DNA of 64,000 nucleotides, taken from the NCBI GenBank assembly GCA_951828585.1, contig OX639991.1, forward strand, positions 1,396,576 through 1,460,575, written 5' to 3'. This document shows positions 16,150 through 25,010 of this stretch, piece after piece. The stretch is from Longimicrobiales bacterium. GTDB taxonomy: Bacteria; Gemmatimonadota; Gemmatimonadetes; Longimicrobiales; Gaopeijiaceae. The position numbers and the translations under genes were made by a program. The notes under the pieces were generated by a model that worked only from the letters and a program-made list of their open reading frames with translations, did not search any database and was not told the origin of the DNA. How positions within the stretch are numbered: position 1 is the first letter of the stretch; each line of letters starts with the position of its first letter.

Positions 16150-18054
16150 ATGACAATGACTTACGACATAATCGTCGTGGGCGGCGGACACGCCGGCACG
16201 GAGGCGGCGGCAGCGGCCGCGCGTCTGGGAGCGAAGACCGTGCTCATCACCCCGGACCTGACGCGGATCGCGCAGATGAGCTGCAATCCGGCGATCGGGG
16301 GGGTGGCCAAGGGGACGGTGGCGCGTGAAGTCGGAGCGCTCGGGGGCGTGATGGCGCAAGCCACCGACGCTTCGCGCATCCACTTCCGCATGTTGAACCG
16401 CTCGAAGGGGCCCGCGGTCTGGGGCCCGCGGGCTCAGTGCGACCGGGCGCTGTACCCGATCGCGGTGCGGCGGATTCTCGACGGACTGGAGAACCTCGAC
16501 CTCTTCCAGGAGATGGTGACGGGGCTCCATTTCGACGGTGGGGTTCGGGGCGTGGAGACGCGCGGCGGGATCACATTCGAAGGGCGGGCGGTGGTGGTCA
16601 CGGCCGGGACGTTCCTGCGGGGGCGGATCCATGTGGGTGGCAGCGCGGCGCAGGGGGCGGGGCGGGCGGGGGAGGGGCCTTCGATCGAGCTCGCCGAGGC
16701 GTTGGAGGCGCGCGGGCTGGAGATGGCGCGGTTCAAGACGGGGACGCCGCCGCGCGTCGATGGCCGTTCGGTGGACTTTTCACGGTGTGAGCGCCAGGAC
16801 GGGGACGACGATCCGTTCCGGTTCGCCTTCTATGCGCGGGAACCGCTGCCGAGACAGCTGCCGTGCTGGATCACGTGGTCGGGCAAAGGCCTGAAGGAGA
16901 TCGTGACCGCGAATCTGAGGCGGAGCGCCCTCTACGGCGGGGAGATTGCTGGGCAGGGCCCCAGGTATTGTCCTTCGATTGAGGACAAGGTGGTGCGTTT
17001 CCCGAATGCGCGCCGTCATCAGGTGTTCTTGGAGCCGGAAGGGCTGGACACCACCGAGCTGTACGTGAACGGCCTTTCGACGTCGCTGCCTCCCGGGGTC
17101 CAGCTCGATTTCCTGAGGTCGATTCCGGGGTTGGAAGAGGCGAAGATGACGAAACCCGGATACGCCATCGAGTACGACTACTTCCCGCCCCACCAGCTGC
17201 ACCACACGCTGGAGGTTCGGGGGATGCCGGGGCTGTACTTCGCGGGGCAGATCAACGGCACGACCGGCTACGAGGAGGCTGCGGGCCAGGGACTGGTTGC
17301 CGGTGCCAATGCGGCGCTGGCCGTTCAGGGCAGGGAGCCGTTCGTCATCGAGCGGGACCAGGGATACATCGGGGTCCTCATCGACGACCTGGTCACCAAG
17401 GGTGTGGACGAACCCTACCGGCTCTTCACCTCCCGGGCCGAATTCCGTCTGCTGCTCCGTCAGGACAACGGCCCGAGCCGGCTGGGAACGCTGGCGCGCT
17501 CGGTGGGACTGCTGACGCCCGGACAGGAGGACGCGCTCAAGGAGCGGTTGGGTGAGGAGGAGCGGGCGAGGGCGTGGTTCGGCGGCCATTTGTTGACGCC
17601 CGCCGCGGCCGAACCGGCGTTGCGGGGGACGGGTGGCGGGACTCCTAAGCAACCGCAACGAGCGCGCGAACTCCTACGGCGACCGGGAGTTACGGCGGAG
17701 GGACTTCTTCAGGCGGCCGGAGAGGACGCGCCCGACTTTGATCCGGACGTGCTGGCCACCATCGAAATCGATGTCAAGTACGAGGGGTACGTGCGCCGCG
17801 AAGTGGAGCGGGCGCTGAAATTGCGGGCCCAGGCGGATTTCGCGATCCCCGCCGACGCGCCCTACAGTAACTTTGCGACCCTTTCTTTCGAGGCGCGCCA
17901 GAAGTTGTCCCACATTCGACCGCAGAATCTGGCCCAGGCGGGACGTATTCCGGGTGTGTCCCCGGCGGATCTTCAGAATCTGGTCATGGAGGTGCGGAGA
18001 TTGCGGTCCTCGACGCCCGAAGCGGAAGCAAGGTCGGCGACGGTTTCCAACTGA
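16150..18054 (+). CDS. mnmG: tRNA uridine-5-carboxymethylaminomethyl(34) synthesis enzyme MnmG
   Basis: 634 residues, usual length. The FAD-binding motif VVGGGHAGTEAA is at the N-terminus, with the family segments MSCNPAIGG, KGPAVWGPRAQCDR, FKTGTPPR and NGTTGYEEAAGQG. It is the flavin partner of MnmE in wobble uridine modification. Either ATG 16150 or ATG 16156 could be the start. In many bacteria rsmG/gidB follows; here the next 480 bases are non-coding and hold parS sites before parA. Confidence 0.98.
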   Translation: MTMTYDIIVVGGGHAGTEAAAAAARLGAKTVLITPDLTRIAQMSCNPAIGGVAKGTVAREVGALGGVMAQATDASRIHFRMLNRSKGPAVWGPRAQCDRALYPIAVRRILDGLENLDLFQEMVTGLHFDGGVRGVETRGGITFEGRAVVVTAGTFLRGRIHVGGSAAQGAGRAGEGPSIELAEALEARGLEMARFKTGTPPRVDGRSVDFSRCERQDGDDDPFRFAFYAREPLPRQLPCWITWSGKGLKEIVTANLRRSALYGGEIAGQGPRYCPSIEDKVVRFPNARRHQVFLEPEGLDTTELYVNGLSTSLPPGVQLDFLRSIPGLEEAKMTKPGYAIEYDYFPPHQLHHTLEVRGMPGLYFAGQINGTTGYEEAAGQGLVAGANAALAVQGREPFVIERDQGYIGVLIDDLVTKGVDEPYRLFTSRAEFRLLLRQDNGPSRLGTLARSVGLLTPGQEDALKERLGEEERARAWFGGHLLTPAAAEPALRGTGGGTPKQPQRARELLRRPGVTAEGLLQAAGEDAPDFDPDVLATIEIDVKYEGYVRREVERALKLRAQADFAIPADAPYSNFATLSFEARQKLSHIRPQNLAQAGRIPGVSPADLQNLVMEVRRLRSSTPEAEARSATVSN

Positions 18055-18066
18055 GAACCTGTCCAG

Positions 18067-18125
18067 CCACCGGCCCTCGAAGTTGAGCCACGAACCCACC
18101 GGCTCTCGAAGTTGAAGCCAACGAC
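18067..18125. repeat. Two-unit tandem repeat downstream of mnmG
   Basis: Two imperfect ~30-base units lie head to tail (18067-18095 and 18096-18125). Each starts CCACCGG, continues C(C/T)CTCGAAGTTGA and ends GCC(A)ACGA. They lie directly before the first parS site, in the same non-coding gap, and add to the evidence that this gap has grown by duplication. Confidence 0.7.
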
Positions 18126-18143
18126 CCTCCCGGACCCAGGGCT

Positions 18144-18159
18144 TGTTCCACGTGGAACA
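18144..18159. promoter_or_regulatory. parS site 1
   Basis: A perfect 16-base palindrome TGTTCCACGTGGAACA, the standard bacterial parS form bound by ParB. It lies about 390 bases upstream of parA. The ParB encoded here has the usual HTH and CTP-binding box, so a functional centromere is likely. Confidence 0.92.
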
Positions 18160-18276
18160 CACCGTTGTTTCCCAATTGCGTCAAACCACCCCGCGGGGAA
18201 GCCGAAGAAGAATTCAAGGCCCACAACGGTCCCATGGGATGCCCCCGCCACGGGTCGTCATCGCCTCATCAGCGAC

Positions 18277-18293
18277 TGTTTTCCGTGGAAACA
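18277..18293. promoter_or_regulatory. Degenerate parS-like site 2
   Basis: TGTTTTCCGTGGAAACA at the junction of the two direct repeats keeps the TGTT...AACA ends and the GTGG half but has lost the exact palindrome. It is probably a decayed or weaker ParB site. Confidence 0.6.
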
Positions 18294-18408
18294 CCCTTTT
18301 TCCCAATTGCGTCAAGACCACTGCCGCGGGAAGCCGAAGAAGAATTCGAGGCCCACAACGGCCCCATGGGATGCTCCCGCCACGGGTCGTCATCGCCTCA
18401 TCAGCGAC

Positions 18409-18424
18409 TGTTCCACGTGGAACA
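18409..18424. promoter_or_regulatory. parS site 3
   Basis: A second perfect TGTTCCACGTGGAACA palindrome, at the end of the second direct repeat and about 115 bases before the parA start. Its closeness to parA also allows a role in control of the parAB transcript. Confidence 0.92.
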
Positions 18425-18537
18425 CCTCGTCCGTGTTAGATTCCCAAGAGGAGCAACGCAGCGCGCCGCCCAAGACTGTACGCTGGGCATGGTCACGGGC
18501 GTAGGAGGGTCCCCAATACCTTGAAAGGCCTGACGAT

Positions 18538-19335
18538 TTGACCCGCATCATCGCCCTCGCGAACCAGAAGGGTGGAGTCGGCAAGACGACGACTGCCGTC
18601 AACCTGGGAGCTTCATTGGCCCGGGTTGGCGAACGTGTCCTTCTGGTGGATGTCGACCCGCAGGGCAACGCTTCGAGCGGGCTCGGCGTCGTGGACCGGG
18701 GGAAGATCCCGACCACCTACGATGTGTTGATCAGGGGACTGCCCGCCTTCAGGGCGATCCAGTGCCCCAACGGCCACCCGAACCTCCATCTGCTCCCAGC
18801 CAACCGGGATCTGGTGGGGGCGGAGGTGGAGCTCGTCGGGGTTCGGGACCGGGAGACGATCCTGCGCGAAACCCTCGTCCCCGTCGCGCGGGACTACAAC
18901 TACGTCTTCATCGACTGTCCGCCATCTCTCGGGCTCCTCACGCTCAACACCCTGGCGGCCGCGGACTCGGTGCTCATCCCGATCCAGTGCGAATTCTACG
19001 CGCTCGAGGGGCTGTCCCAGCTCTTGAACACGGTGAAGCTGGTCCAGCGCAGCCTCAACCCGGCGCTCACCATCGAAGGCGTCCTGCTGACCATGTACGA
19101 CCAGCGGTTGAGCCTTTCCCGCCAGGTCGCGACAGAGGCGAAGAGGTACTTCGGCGACCTGGTCTTCCACACCGTCATCCCACGCAATGTGAGCATCGCC
19201 GAGGCGCCGAGCTTCGGGAAGCCGGTGGCGGACTACGCCCCGTCGTCGTCGGGAGCGCGCCGTTACGCCGATCTCGCGAGAGAGCTCAGGTCCCGCAGAA
19301 AGCAGCAAGACCAACAGGAGCAGCAAGAGCCATGA
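18538..19335 (+). CDS. parA: Chromosome-partitioning ATPase ParA (Soj)
   Basis: 265 residues. The deviant Walker A motif KGGVGKTTTAVN is near residue 11, with DVDPQGNASSGLG and FIDCPPSLGLLT as the A' and B motifs. It binds DNA as an ATP dimer and moves ParB-parS complexes. The start is TTG 18538 with a weak GAAAGG upstream; no ATG fits before the conserved N-terminus. Its stop overlaps the parB ATG (ATGA), and parS sites lie directly upstream. Confidence 0.96.
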   Translation: MTRIIALANQKGGVGKTTTAVNLGASLARVGERVLLVDVDPQGNASSGLGVVDRGKIPTTYDVLIRGLPAFRAIQCPNGHPNLHLLPANRDLVGAEVELVGVRDRETILRETLVPVARDYNYVFIDCPPSLGLLTLNTLAAADSVLIPIQCEFYALEGLSQLLNTVKLVQRSLNPALTIEGVLLTMYDQRLSLSRQVATEAKRYFGDLVFHTVIPRNVSIAEAPSFGKPVADYAPSSSGARRYADLARELRSRRKQQDQQEQQEP

Positions 19336-20240
19336 GCCGAACCGACCGCCTGGGCAGGGGTCTCAGCGCCCTTCTCGGAGAGTACGCTGGAGAGCCGCTC
19401 GCCGAGGGCGCCGACAACCCCGCACCCACGAAACTGCCGGTGAGGACGATCGCCTCCAATCCGTTCCAGCCCCGCAGGAGCTTCGTGGCCGCAGAGCTGG
19501 AGGAACTCGCCGCCTCGATCAAAGTCAACGGGCTACTGCAGGCAATCGTGGTCAGGAGGTCGGTGACCGGGCGCACCTTTGAACTGGTCGCCGGCGAGCG
19601 CAGGCTCAGGGCGGTCAAGCAACTCGGCTGGCGAGAGATCCCGGCCCAGATCCGTGACGTCGATGACCAGACCCTCCTGGTGCTCGCGCTGGTGGAGAAC
19701 CTGCAGCGCCAGGACCTGGGACCGCTCGAGGAGGCTCAGGGATACGCATCACTTCGGGATACGTTCGGTTATTCCCAGCGGCAGATCGCCGACTCGGTCG
19801 GGAAGAGCCGCTCCACGGTGGCCAATATGCTCCGCCTCCTGACCCTGCCTCCCTCCGTGCGGCGACTCGTGGAGGAGGGAGATCTTTCGATGGGCCATGG
19901 GAGGGCGATCCTGGCGGTGGATGATCCGGTCAAGGCCGCGGACCTGGCCCGGGAGGCGGTGGCGAAGGGATGGTCGGTGCGCGAGACGGAAAGGCGCATC
20001 CGCGAACTCCAACCGGGTGACTCCGCGGCCGGAGACAAGGAGACGGACGGCACTGCGGCACGGGATCCCGCCATCGATGTTCTCGAGGAGACGCTCGGCG
20101 CTCACCTGGGTGCGCGGGTCGCCATACAATGGAAGGGCAAGGGCACCGGCGCGATCCGGATTGGCTTCCGCGGAGTTCGGGATCTGGAGCGCGTCTTCGA
20201 GGCGGTTACGGGCAAGGAAGCGGCGGAAATCGTCGGGTAG
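19332..20240 (+). CDS. parB: Chromosome-partitioning protein ParB (Spo0J)
   Basis: 302 residues. The order is an N-terminal LGRGLSALLGE motif that contacts ParA, the ParB/Sulfiredoxin domain with the CTP-binding GERRLRA box, an HTH (YSQRQIADSVGKSRSTVANM) that reads parS, and a C-terminal dimerisation domain. It loads at the parS sites found 0.9-1.2 kb upstream and spreads as a CTP-dependent clamp. It is translationally coupled to parA by a 4-base overlap. Confidence 0.96.
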   Translation: MSRTDRLGRGLSALLGEYAGEPLAEGADNPAPTKLPVRTIASNPFQPRRSFVAAELEELAASIKVNGLLQAIVVRRSVTGRTFELVAGERRLRAVKQLGWREIPAQIRDVDDQTLLVLALVENLQRQDLGPLEEAQGYASLRDTFGYSQRQIADSVGKSRSTVANMLRLLTLPPSVRRLVEEGDLSMGHGRAILAVDDPVKAADLAREAVAKGWSVRETERRIRELQPGDSAAGDKETDGTAARDPAIDVLEETLGAHLGARVAIQWKGKGTGAIRIGFRGVRDLERVFEAVTGKEAAEIVG

Positions 20241-20450
20241 CGCCTCGCTTGTGGTGCGGAGAAGTTCGGTTGCAGACAAGTGGCCGGCGTTGGCCGAGCC
20301 CCTTCCGACTTGGCAAGCGGGTACCGCCCAGTGAATATTCCGTCTTCACTTCTGGCGAATGCGAGCGGGGTTTTCGCCTCGATGCCGGCAGCACCTGGCG
20401 GCCAACAGGGTGGCCCGGACCCCGGGGGGGACGAAAGCGGCAAATAGAAG

Positions 20451-21221
20451 ATGTCCAAGCAAAACGAAGGCTTGTCCTTCATGGTAGTCCCCGACGATGG
20501 GGGCGAGGCGCGCGGCGTCCATCTTTCTCGGCGACGCGTTCGCGTGCTGAGTGTCACGGGTGCGCTTCTCTCCGTGGGAATCGTCGTGATGGCCGCGACC
20601 TGGGTGTCCATGGCCAGGCGTGCGGCACGGGCGGACGATCTGGCCCACCAGGTCGACTCCCTGACGACGCATCAGACCAGGATCGAGAACGTCGCGCGGC
20701 GGCTCGCGCAAATGGAAGGCAGGCAGGACACCTACAACCAGCTGCTGGGGCTCTCGGGAGCCGCCGATTCGGCTTTCTGGGTCCCGGCTCCCAGCGGTAC
20801 CGCCCGGGCAAGCGAAGCACTGGCGGCGGGAGAGGCAGGTACGGAACCGACCGCCTGGCCCCTGACCGTGGCTGGAGCCGTGACGCGGGGGCACCTGGGC
20901 GGAGCCGGCGAGGACCATCCCGGAATCGATATCGCGGTCGCGAGTGGGTCCTACGTCAGAGCGTCCGGAGACGGGATCGTGGTGGAAGCGACCGAGCACC
21001 CGGTCTACGGGCTCTTCATCCTTCTCGATCACGGAAACGGCGTACGCACCCGCTACGGTCACACAATGCACCTCATCGCGCAGAGGGGCTGGACGGTGCG
21101 GCAGGGAGAGGTGATCGCGCTGTCGGGATCGACGGGCGCCTCTACCGCGCCGCATCTCCACTTCGAAATATTGAAGGACGGAAGAACGGTTGACCCGTTC
21201 TCCATGGTCACGCCACCGTAA
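20451..21221 (+). CDS. M23 (LytM-type) peptidase, membrane anchored
   Basis: 256 residues. A cytoplasmic N-terminus is followed by one TM segment (about 38-57), a short coiled-coil region (about 60-100) and a C-terminal M23 domain. The zinc/catalytic signatures are HPGIDIAVASGS, YGHT and HLHFEI. It should cut or bind peptidoglycan cross-links. The neighbour is a bactofilin 43 bases downstream, a pairing commonly linked to local cell-wall remodelling and cell shape. Both lie downstream of parAB, across a 210-base gap in which I recognise no feature. Confidence 0.88.
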   Translation: MSKQNEGLSFMVVPDDGGEARGVHLSRRRVRVLSVTGALLSVGIVVMAATWVSMARRAARADDLAHQVDSLTTHQTRIENVARRLAQMEGRQDTYNQLLGLSGAADSAFWVPAPSGTARASEALAAGEAGTEPTAWPLTVAGAVTRGHLGGAGEDHPGIDIAVASGSYVRASGDGIVVEATEHPVYGLFILLDHGNGVRTRYGHTMHLIAQRGWTVRQGEVIALSGSTGASTAPHLHFEILKDGRTVDPFSMVTPP

Positions 21222-21264
21222 TTCGGACGGACGAAATCACAACGAGAGAAAGGCAGGGCAGTTC

Positions 21265-21753
21265 ATGTCCAAAGGTCGCGTCACCCCGGCCGCTTCGGCG
21301 GACAAGATCATTTCCATCATCGGGCCGGGCATGCACATTGTCGGCGACTGCGACACCACGGACACGATTCGCATCGAGGGCAGGGTCGAAGGATCCGTCC
21401 GCGCTGAGAAGGCGGTGGTGATCGGCAAGGGAGGCCGCGTCAACGGAGACATCCAGACCCAGGACGCCGTGATCGCAGGAACGGTCAGGGGCGCGCTGGA
21501 CGTGGATTCCCGGCTCGAGCTCCAGGCGACGTGCGTGATCGACGGAGAGATCCGGGCGACGCGCCTCAAGCTGGACGAAGGAGGCGTGGTGAACGGGACG
21601 GTCAGCATTGGGAGGAAGGATGTCGGCGGGGGAGCTCCGGCGGGTGCGGTGCCGGGAGGTCAGGCGATGTCTCCGCAGGCCAATGAAAACCCGGCTGGCC
21701 GTCTGCGCGGAGGCAAGGCCAAGGCCAAGGCCAAGGCGAGAGCTGCCAGGTAG
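21265..21753 (+). CDS. Bactofilin
   Basis: 162 residues. The DUF583/bactofilin core is visible as repeated beta-helix rungs (GDCDTTDTIRIEGRVEGSVRAEK.., GKGGRVNGDIQTQDAVIAG.., GALDVDSRLELQATCVIDGEI). It ends in an Ala/Lys-rich tail (KAKAKAKARAA) that may touch membrane or DNA. Bactofilins polymerise into cytoskeletal filaments that place wall enzymes; the adjacent M23 peptidase is the likely client. ATG 21265 is preferred over the upstream frame, which lacks family similarity. Confidence 0.92.
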   Translation: MSKGRVTPAASADKIISIIGPGMHIVGDCDTTDTIRIEGRVEGSVRAEKAVVIGKGGRVNGDIQTQDAVIAGTVRGALDVDSRLELQATCVIDGEIRATRLKLDEGGVVNGTVSIGRKDVGGGAPAGAVPGGQAMSPQANENPAGRLRGGKAKAKAKARAAR

Positions 21754-21864
21754 GCGCTTCGAATTGCCGAAAGCCCCTCGACAGGATGAGTATGGAGATG
21801 TCTAGCGCCAGCGTCGAAGGGGCGCCCGGAGTGGGTTTGCGGCAGGACACCGGCTGAGACGGCG

Positions 21865-22641
21865 ATGTCATCATCGGCCACGCCCGAAGTCGCCCTGGCG
21901 GAGATCGTCGGGTTCCTTGACGAATACCTCGATGTCGAGAGCTTTCCGGACTATTCGAACGCGCTGAACGGCCTGCAGGTGGAGGGCCCCGAGCGGGTCA
22001 GGGGTTTTGCGGTGGCGGTGGACGCCAGCGAAGCGGTCATCGATTCGGTTCGCGGCTGGGCCGATCTCCTCATCGTCCACCACGGGCTCTTCTGGAGTGG
22101 GCTGCAACCGCTTGCGGGGCCGCACTTCCGCCGCGTCAAGCTGCTCGTCGAGAGCGAAACGGGGTTGTACAGCGCGCACCTTCCCCTGGACGGCCACCCC
22201 GAGGTGGGCAACGCCGTGGTCCTCGCCCACAGACTGGGGCTCGCGTCACTGGAGCCGTTCGGCGAATACCAGGGGACGCACATCGGCTGGAGGGGTACCG
22301 TTGCCCCAACGCCCCTCGCCGACCTCGCGGCAGCCCTCTCCGCGCTGACCGGCGACCGGGTGCAGACGCTGCCGGGTGGGCCGGATGCGGTCACCGGCGT
22401 GGGTATCGTGACCGGGGGCGGCGCATCGATGCTGCACGAGGCGGCGGCGCGGGGACTCGATGTCCTGATCACGGGAGAAGCGTTGCATCATCACGCGATC
22501 GATGCGGCCGAAACGGGGGTGAGCGTGCTGCTCGGCGGCCACTACGCGACGGAAGTCTGGGGGGTGAAGGCGGTCATGGATCTTCTGGAGGACCGTTTCG
22601 GAATCGGGGGCCGTTTCGTAGACTCGCCTACGGGATTGTAA
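21865..22641 (+). CDS. Nif3-like dinuclear metal-centre protein (YbgI/YqfO family)
   Basis: 258 residues, typical for the short form. Metal-binding signatures include LLIVHHGLFWSG near the first third and LGGHYATEVWGV near the C-terminus, with NGLQVEG at the N-terminus. Family members are annotated as GTP cyclohydrolase I type 2 or Nif3 homologues; the reaction here is uncertain. It stands 111 bases after the bactofilin gene. Confidence 0.9.
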   Translation: MSSSATPEVALAEIVGFLDEYLDVESFPDYSNALNGLQVEGPERVRGFAVAVDASEAVIDSVRGWADLLIVHHGLFWSGLQPLAGPHFRRVKLLVESETGLYSAHLPLDGHPEVGNAVVLAHRLGLASLEPFGEYQGTHIGWRGTVAPTPLADLAAALSALTGDRVQTLPGGPDAVTGVGIVTGGGASMLHEAAARGLDVLITGEALHHHAIDAAETGVSVLLGGHYATEVWGVKAVMDLLEDRFGIGGRFVDSPTGL

Positions 22642-22703
22642 AGCTGGGCGGGCGGCGAGCGGTCCGCGCCGGCACGAAACGACAACGACTTCCGGGAAAC
22701 GAC

Positions 22704-25010
22704 ATGCGACGTTCATTCCTTGCAGTGGCCGCCACGCTGGCCACCGCGCTGCCAGCCGCTCTGCCGGCCCAGGTCCCCACCCCAACCGACCATTTCGGCT
22801 TCCCCATGGGCGCCGCCGGCAAGCTCGCCAACTGGGACGGCCTAACCGCCTACTACGAGGCCCTCGCGCGCACCAGCGACCGCGTCGCGGTGGACACCCT
22901 GGGCCCCACCACCATGGGCCGCCCCTTCGTCATGCTCACCATCACCAGCCCGGCGAACCATGCGCGCCTCGACGAGCTCCACCGCATGCAGCGTCAGCTG
23001 GCCGACCCCCGCACGGTGAGCAACGCCGGCGAACTCGAACGCCTCCTGGACGAGGGCCGCACGATCGTCATGATCACCCACGCGATCCACTCCACCGAGG
23101 TGGGGAGCGCGCAGGTGGCCGCCAGACTGGCCCATCACCTCGCCTCGTCGGACGACGAACGGGTCCGCGAAATCCTCGACAACGTCGTCCTGCTCCAGAT
23201 CCCGTCGCTCAACCCCGACGGCACGCAGTGGGTCAACGACTTCTACAACGAGCACGTGGGCACCGAGTTCGAGGGGCGTTCCCCGCCCTGGCTGTACCAC
23301 TTCTACACGGGCCACGACAACAACCGCGACTGGTTCACCTTCTACCAGAAGGAGACGCAGCACACGGTGCGGGCCCAGAACGACTGGCACCCCCAGATCG
23401 TGCACGACATCCACCAGATGGGGGGCAGCGGCGCGCGCATCTTCTTCCCGCCGTACATCGACCCGATCGAGCCGAACGTCGATCCGGGGCTTGTGACCGC
23501 GGTCAACCAGTTGGGCGCGTACATGGCGGCGGAGCTGACCTCGCAGGGAAAGCAGGGCGTGGTGATCAACGCGATCTACGACGGATACCACCCCGGGCGC
23601 GCCTACATGCATTACCACGGTGGAGCGCGCATCCTGAGCGAGACGGCGTCGGCGCAGCTTGCGACCACCGTGAACGTGCCGCGGGGGCTGGTGCGCGGGG
23701 GACGCGAGTACGAGGCTTCGCAGGCGGCGTGGAACTTTCCCTGGCCGTGGCGAGGGGGTGAGTGGGGGCTGCCGGATATTGTCGAGTACCAGTTCTCGGG
23801 GGCGGTGGCGCTGCTTGTCAACGCGGCGAAGAACCGGCGTTTCTGGCTCGAGAACTTCTACCGCGTGAACGAGCGGGCGGTGGCGGGGTGGGAGAGCTGG
23901 CCGGCGGCGTGGGTGATTCCGGGGGGTCAGGAGAACGAGGTCGGGGTCCAGAGCGTGTTGCGGATTCTGACGATGGGGGATGTGGAGGTGCGGCGGGCCG
24001 AGGGTGAATTCAGCGCGGGGGGCGTGACGTATCCGGCCGGGTCGCATGTGGTGGTGATGCGGCAGCCGTACGCGGCCTTTGCGCAGACCATGCTGACGGT
24101 GCAGGAATACCCCGACATGCGCGAGTATCCGGGTGGGCCGCCGAAGCGGCCGTACGATGTGACGGCGCACACGCTGCCGTCGCTGATGGGGGTCGAGGCG
24201 TTGGCGATGGAGGACGAGCCGGAAGTGGCGCTGAGCGATCCGATCGAGGTGCCCGCGGTGGAGTACCGGCTGCCCGAGGCGCTTTCCGGGCCGAACGCGC
24301 CGCGCGTGGGGCTCTACAAGGGGTACCAGGAGCCGATGATCGCGGGGTGGACGCGGTGGATGTTCGACACGCATGGCATGCGCTACGACTCGCTGCACGA
24401 TGTGCGGATCCGGGCCGGGTCGCTGGGCGACGACTACGATGTGATGATCTTCCAGAGCCAGTCGGAGCGTTCGATCAGCGAGGGGAATGCGCTGGGGTCG
24501 CTGCCGGAACGATATACGGGGGGACTGGGGGAGGAGGGGCGCGCGGCGGTGCGTGAATTCGTGGAGGCGGGGGGGCGGCTGGTGGTGATGGAGGAGGCGG
24601 CAGAGTTCGCGATCGGGCTCTTCGGGCTGGATGTGGGCAGTCCGACCGAGGGGCTGTCGACGACCGAGTTCTATGTGCCGGGGTCGATCCTGCGGGTGGA
24701 TCTGGAGGCGGGGCCGCTTTCGTCTGGATATGACGGGTCGACGGCCGCGTGGTACTGGCGGAGCAGCCGCGCCTTTACGGTGGATGACGAGCGTGTGGAG
24801 GTGTTGGGGAGGTATGGGCAGGCCAACCCCGTGATCGCAGGGTGGATTCTGGGGCCGGAAAAGCTGGCCGGGCAGCCGGCGCTGCTGCGGGCGCGGGTGG
24901 GGCGGGGGGAGGTCATCTTCTTCGGGTTCCAGCCGAACTACCGGGGGCAGAGCATCGTGACGTGGCCGCTGTTCTTCAACGCCATCGCGGGCGAAAGGCT
25001 GATCGGATGA
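22704..25010 (+). CDS. Secreted M14-family zinc carboxypeptidase
   Basis: 768 residues with a signal peptide (MRRSFLAVAATLATALPAALPAQ). The M14 domain spans about 40-400; the first zinc pair is in THAIHSTEVGS, with the later His/Glu region in FYQKETQHTVRAQNDWHPQI and HDIHQMGG. The C-terminal half (about 520-760) resembles a class-I-glutaminase-like fold without a clear catalytic triad, as in other large gemmatimonadal M14 proteins. It probably trims peptides outside the inner membrane. The stop overlaps the next gene by 4 bases. Confidence 0.88.
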   Translation: MRRSFLAVAATLATALPAALPAQVPTPTDHFGFPMGAAGKLANWDGLTAYYEALARTSDRVAVDTLGPTTMGRPFVMLTITSPANHARLDELHRMQRQLADPRTVSNAGELERLLDEGRTIVMITHAIHSTEVGSAQVAARLAHHLASSDDERVREILDNVVLLQIPSLNPDGTQWVNDFYNEHVGTEFEGRSPPWLYHFYTGHDNNRDWFTFYQKETQHTVRAQNDWHPQIVHDIHQMGGSGARIFFPPYIDPIEPNVDPGLVTAVNQLGAYMAAELTSQGKQGVVINAIYDGYHPGRAYMHYHGGARILSETASAQLATTVNVPRGLVRGGREYEASQAAWNFPWPWRGGEWGLPDIVEYQFSGAVALLVNAAKNRRFWLENFYRVNERAVAGWESWPAAWVIPGGQENEVGVQSVLRILTMGDVEVRRAEGEFSAGGVTYPAGSHVVVMRQPYAAFAQTMLTVQEYPDMREYPGGPPKRPYDVTAHTLPSLMGVEALAMEDEPEVALSDPIEVPAVEYRLPEALSGPNAPRVGLYKGYQEPMIAGWTRWMFDTHGMRYDSLHDVRIRAGSLGDDYDVMIFQSQSERSISEGNALGSLPERYTGGLGEEGRAAVREFVEAGGRLVVMEEAAEFAIGLFGLDVGSPTEGLSTTEFYVPGSILRVDLEAGPLSSGYDGSTAAWYWRSSRAFTVDDERVEVLGRYGQANPVIAGWILGPEKLAGQPALLRARVGRGEVIFFGFQPNYRGQSIVTWPLFFNAIAGERLIG

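Larger units (their letters stand above)
18144..18408. repeat. Two direct ~133-base repeats carrying parS sites
   Basis: Unit A (18144-18276) and unit B (18277-18408) are near-identical: parS or a parS-like site, then CCCAATTGCGTCAA, a GGAAGCCGAAGAAGAATTC block, GGCCCACAACGG, CCCATGGGATGC and a CGGGTCGTCATCGCCTCATC block. A third parS follows unit B. The arrangement places three sites 132-133 bases apart. Open reading frames cross the repeat but translate to repeated, unlikely peptides, so I treat it as non-coding centromere DNA. Confidence 0.88.

Noticed and set aside
16138-16165. Near-palindrome GTAAGT...ACTTAC between mnmE and mnmG
   Set aside because: The left arm codes the invariant GK end of MnmE and the right arm the start of MnmG; coding constraint explains it.
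18144-18424. Possible CRISPR array
   Set aside because: Spaced palindromes with ~133-base period and identical, not variable, spacers; sites match parS and no cas genes are near.
18112-18504. 130-codon plus-strand frame through the parS repeats
   Set aside because: Its peptide is just the DNA repeat read twice, all three frames are open, and the segment holds parS sites; no ribosome site or family.
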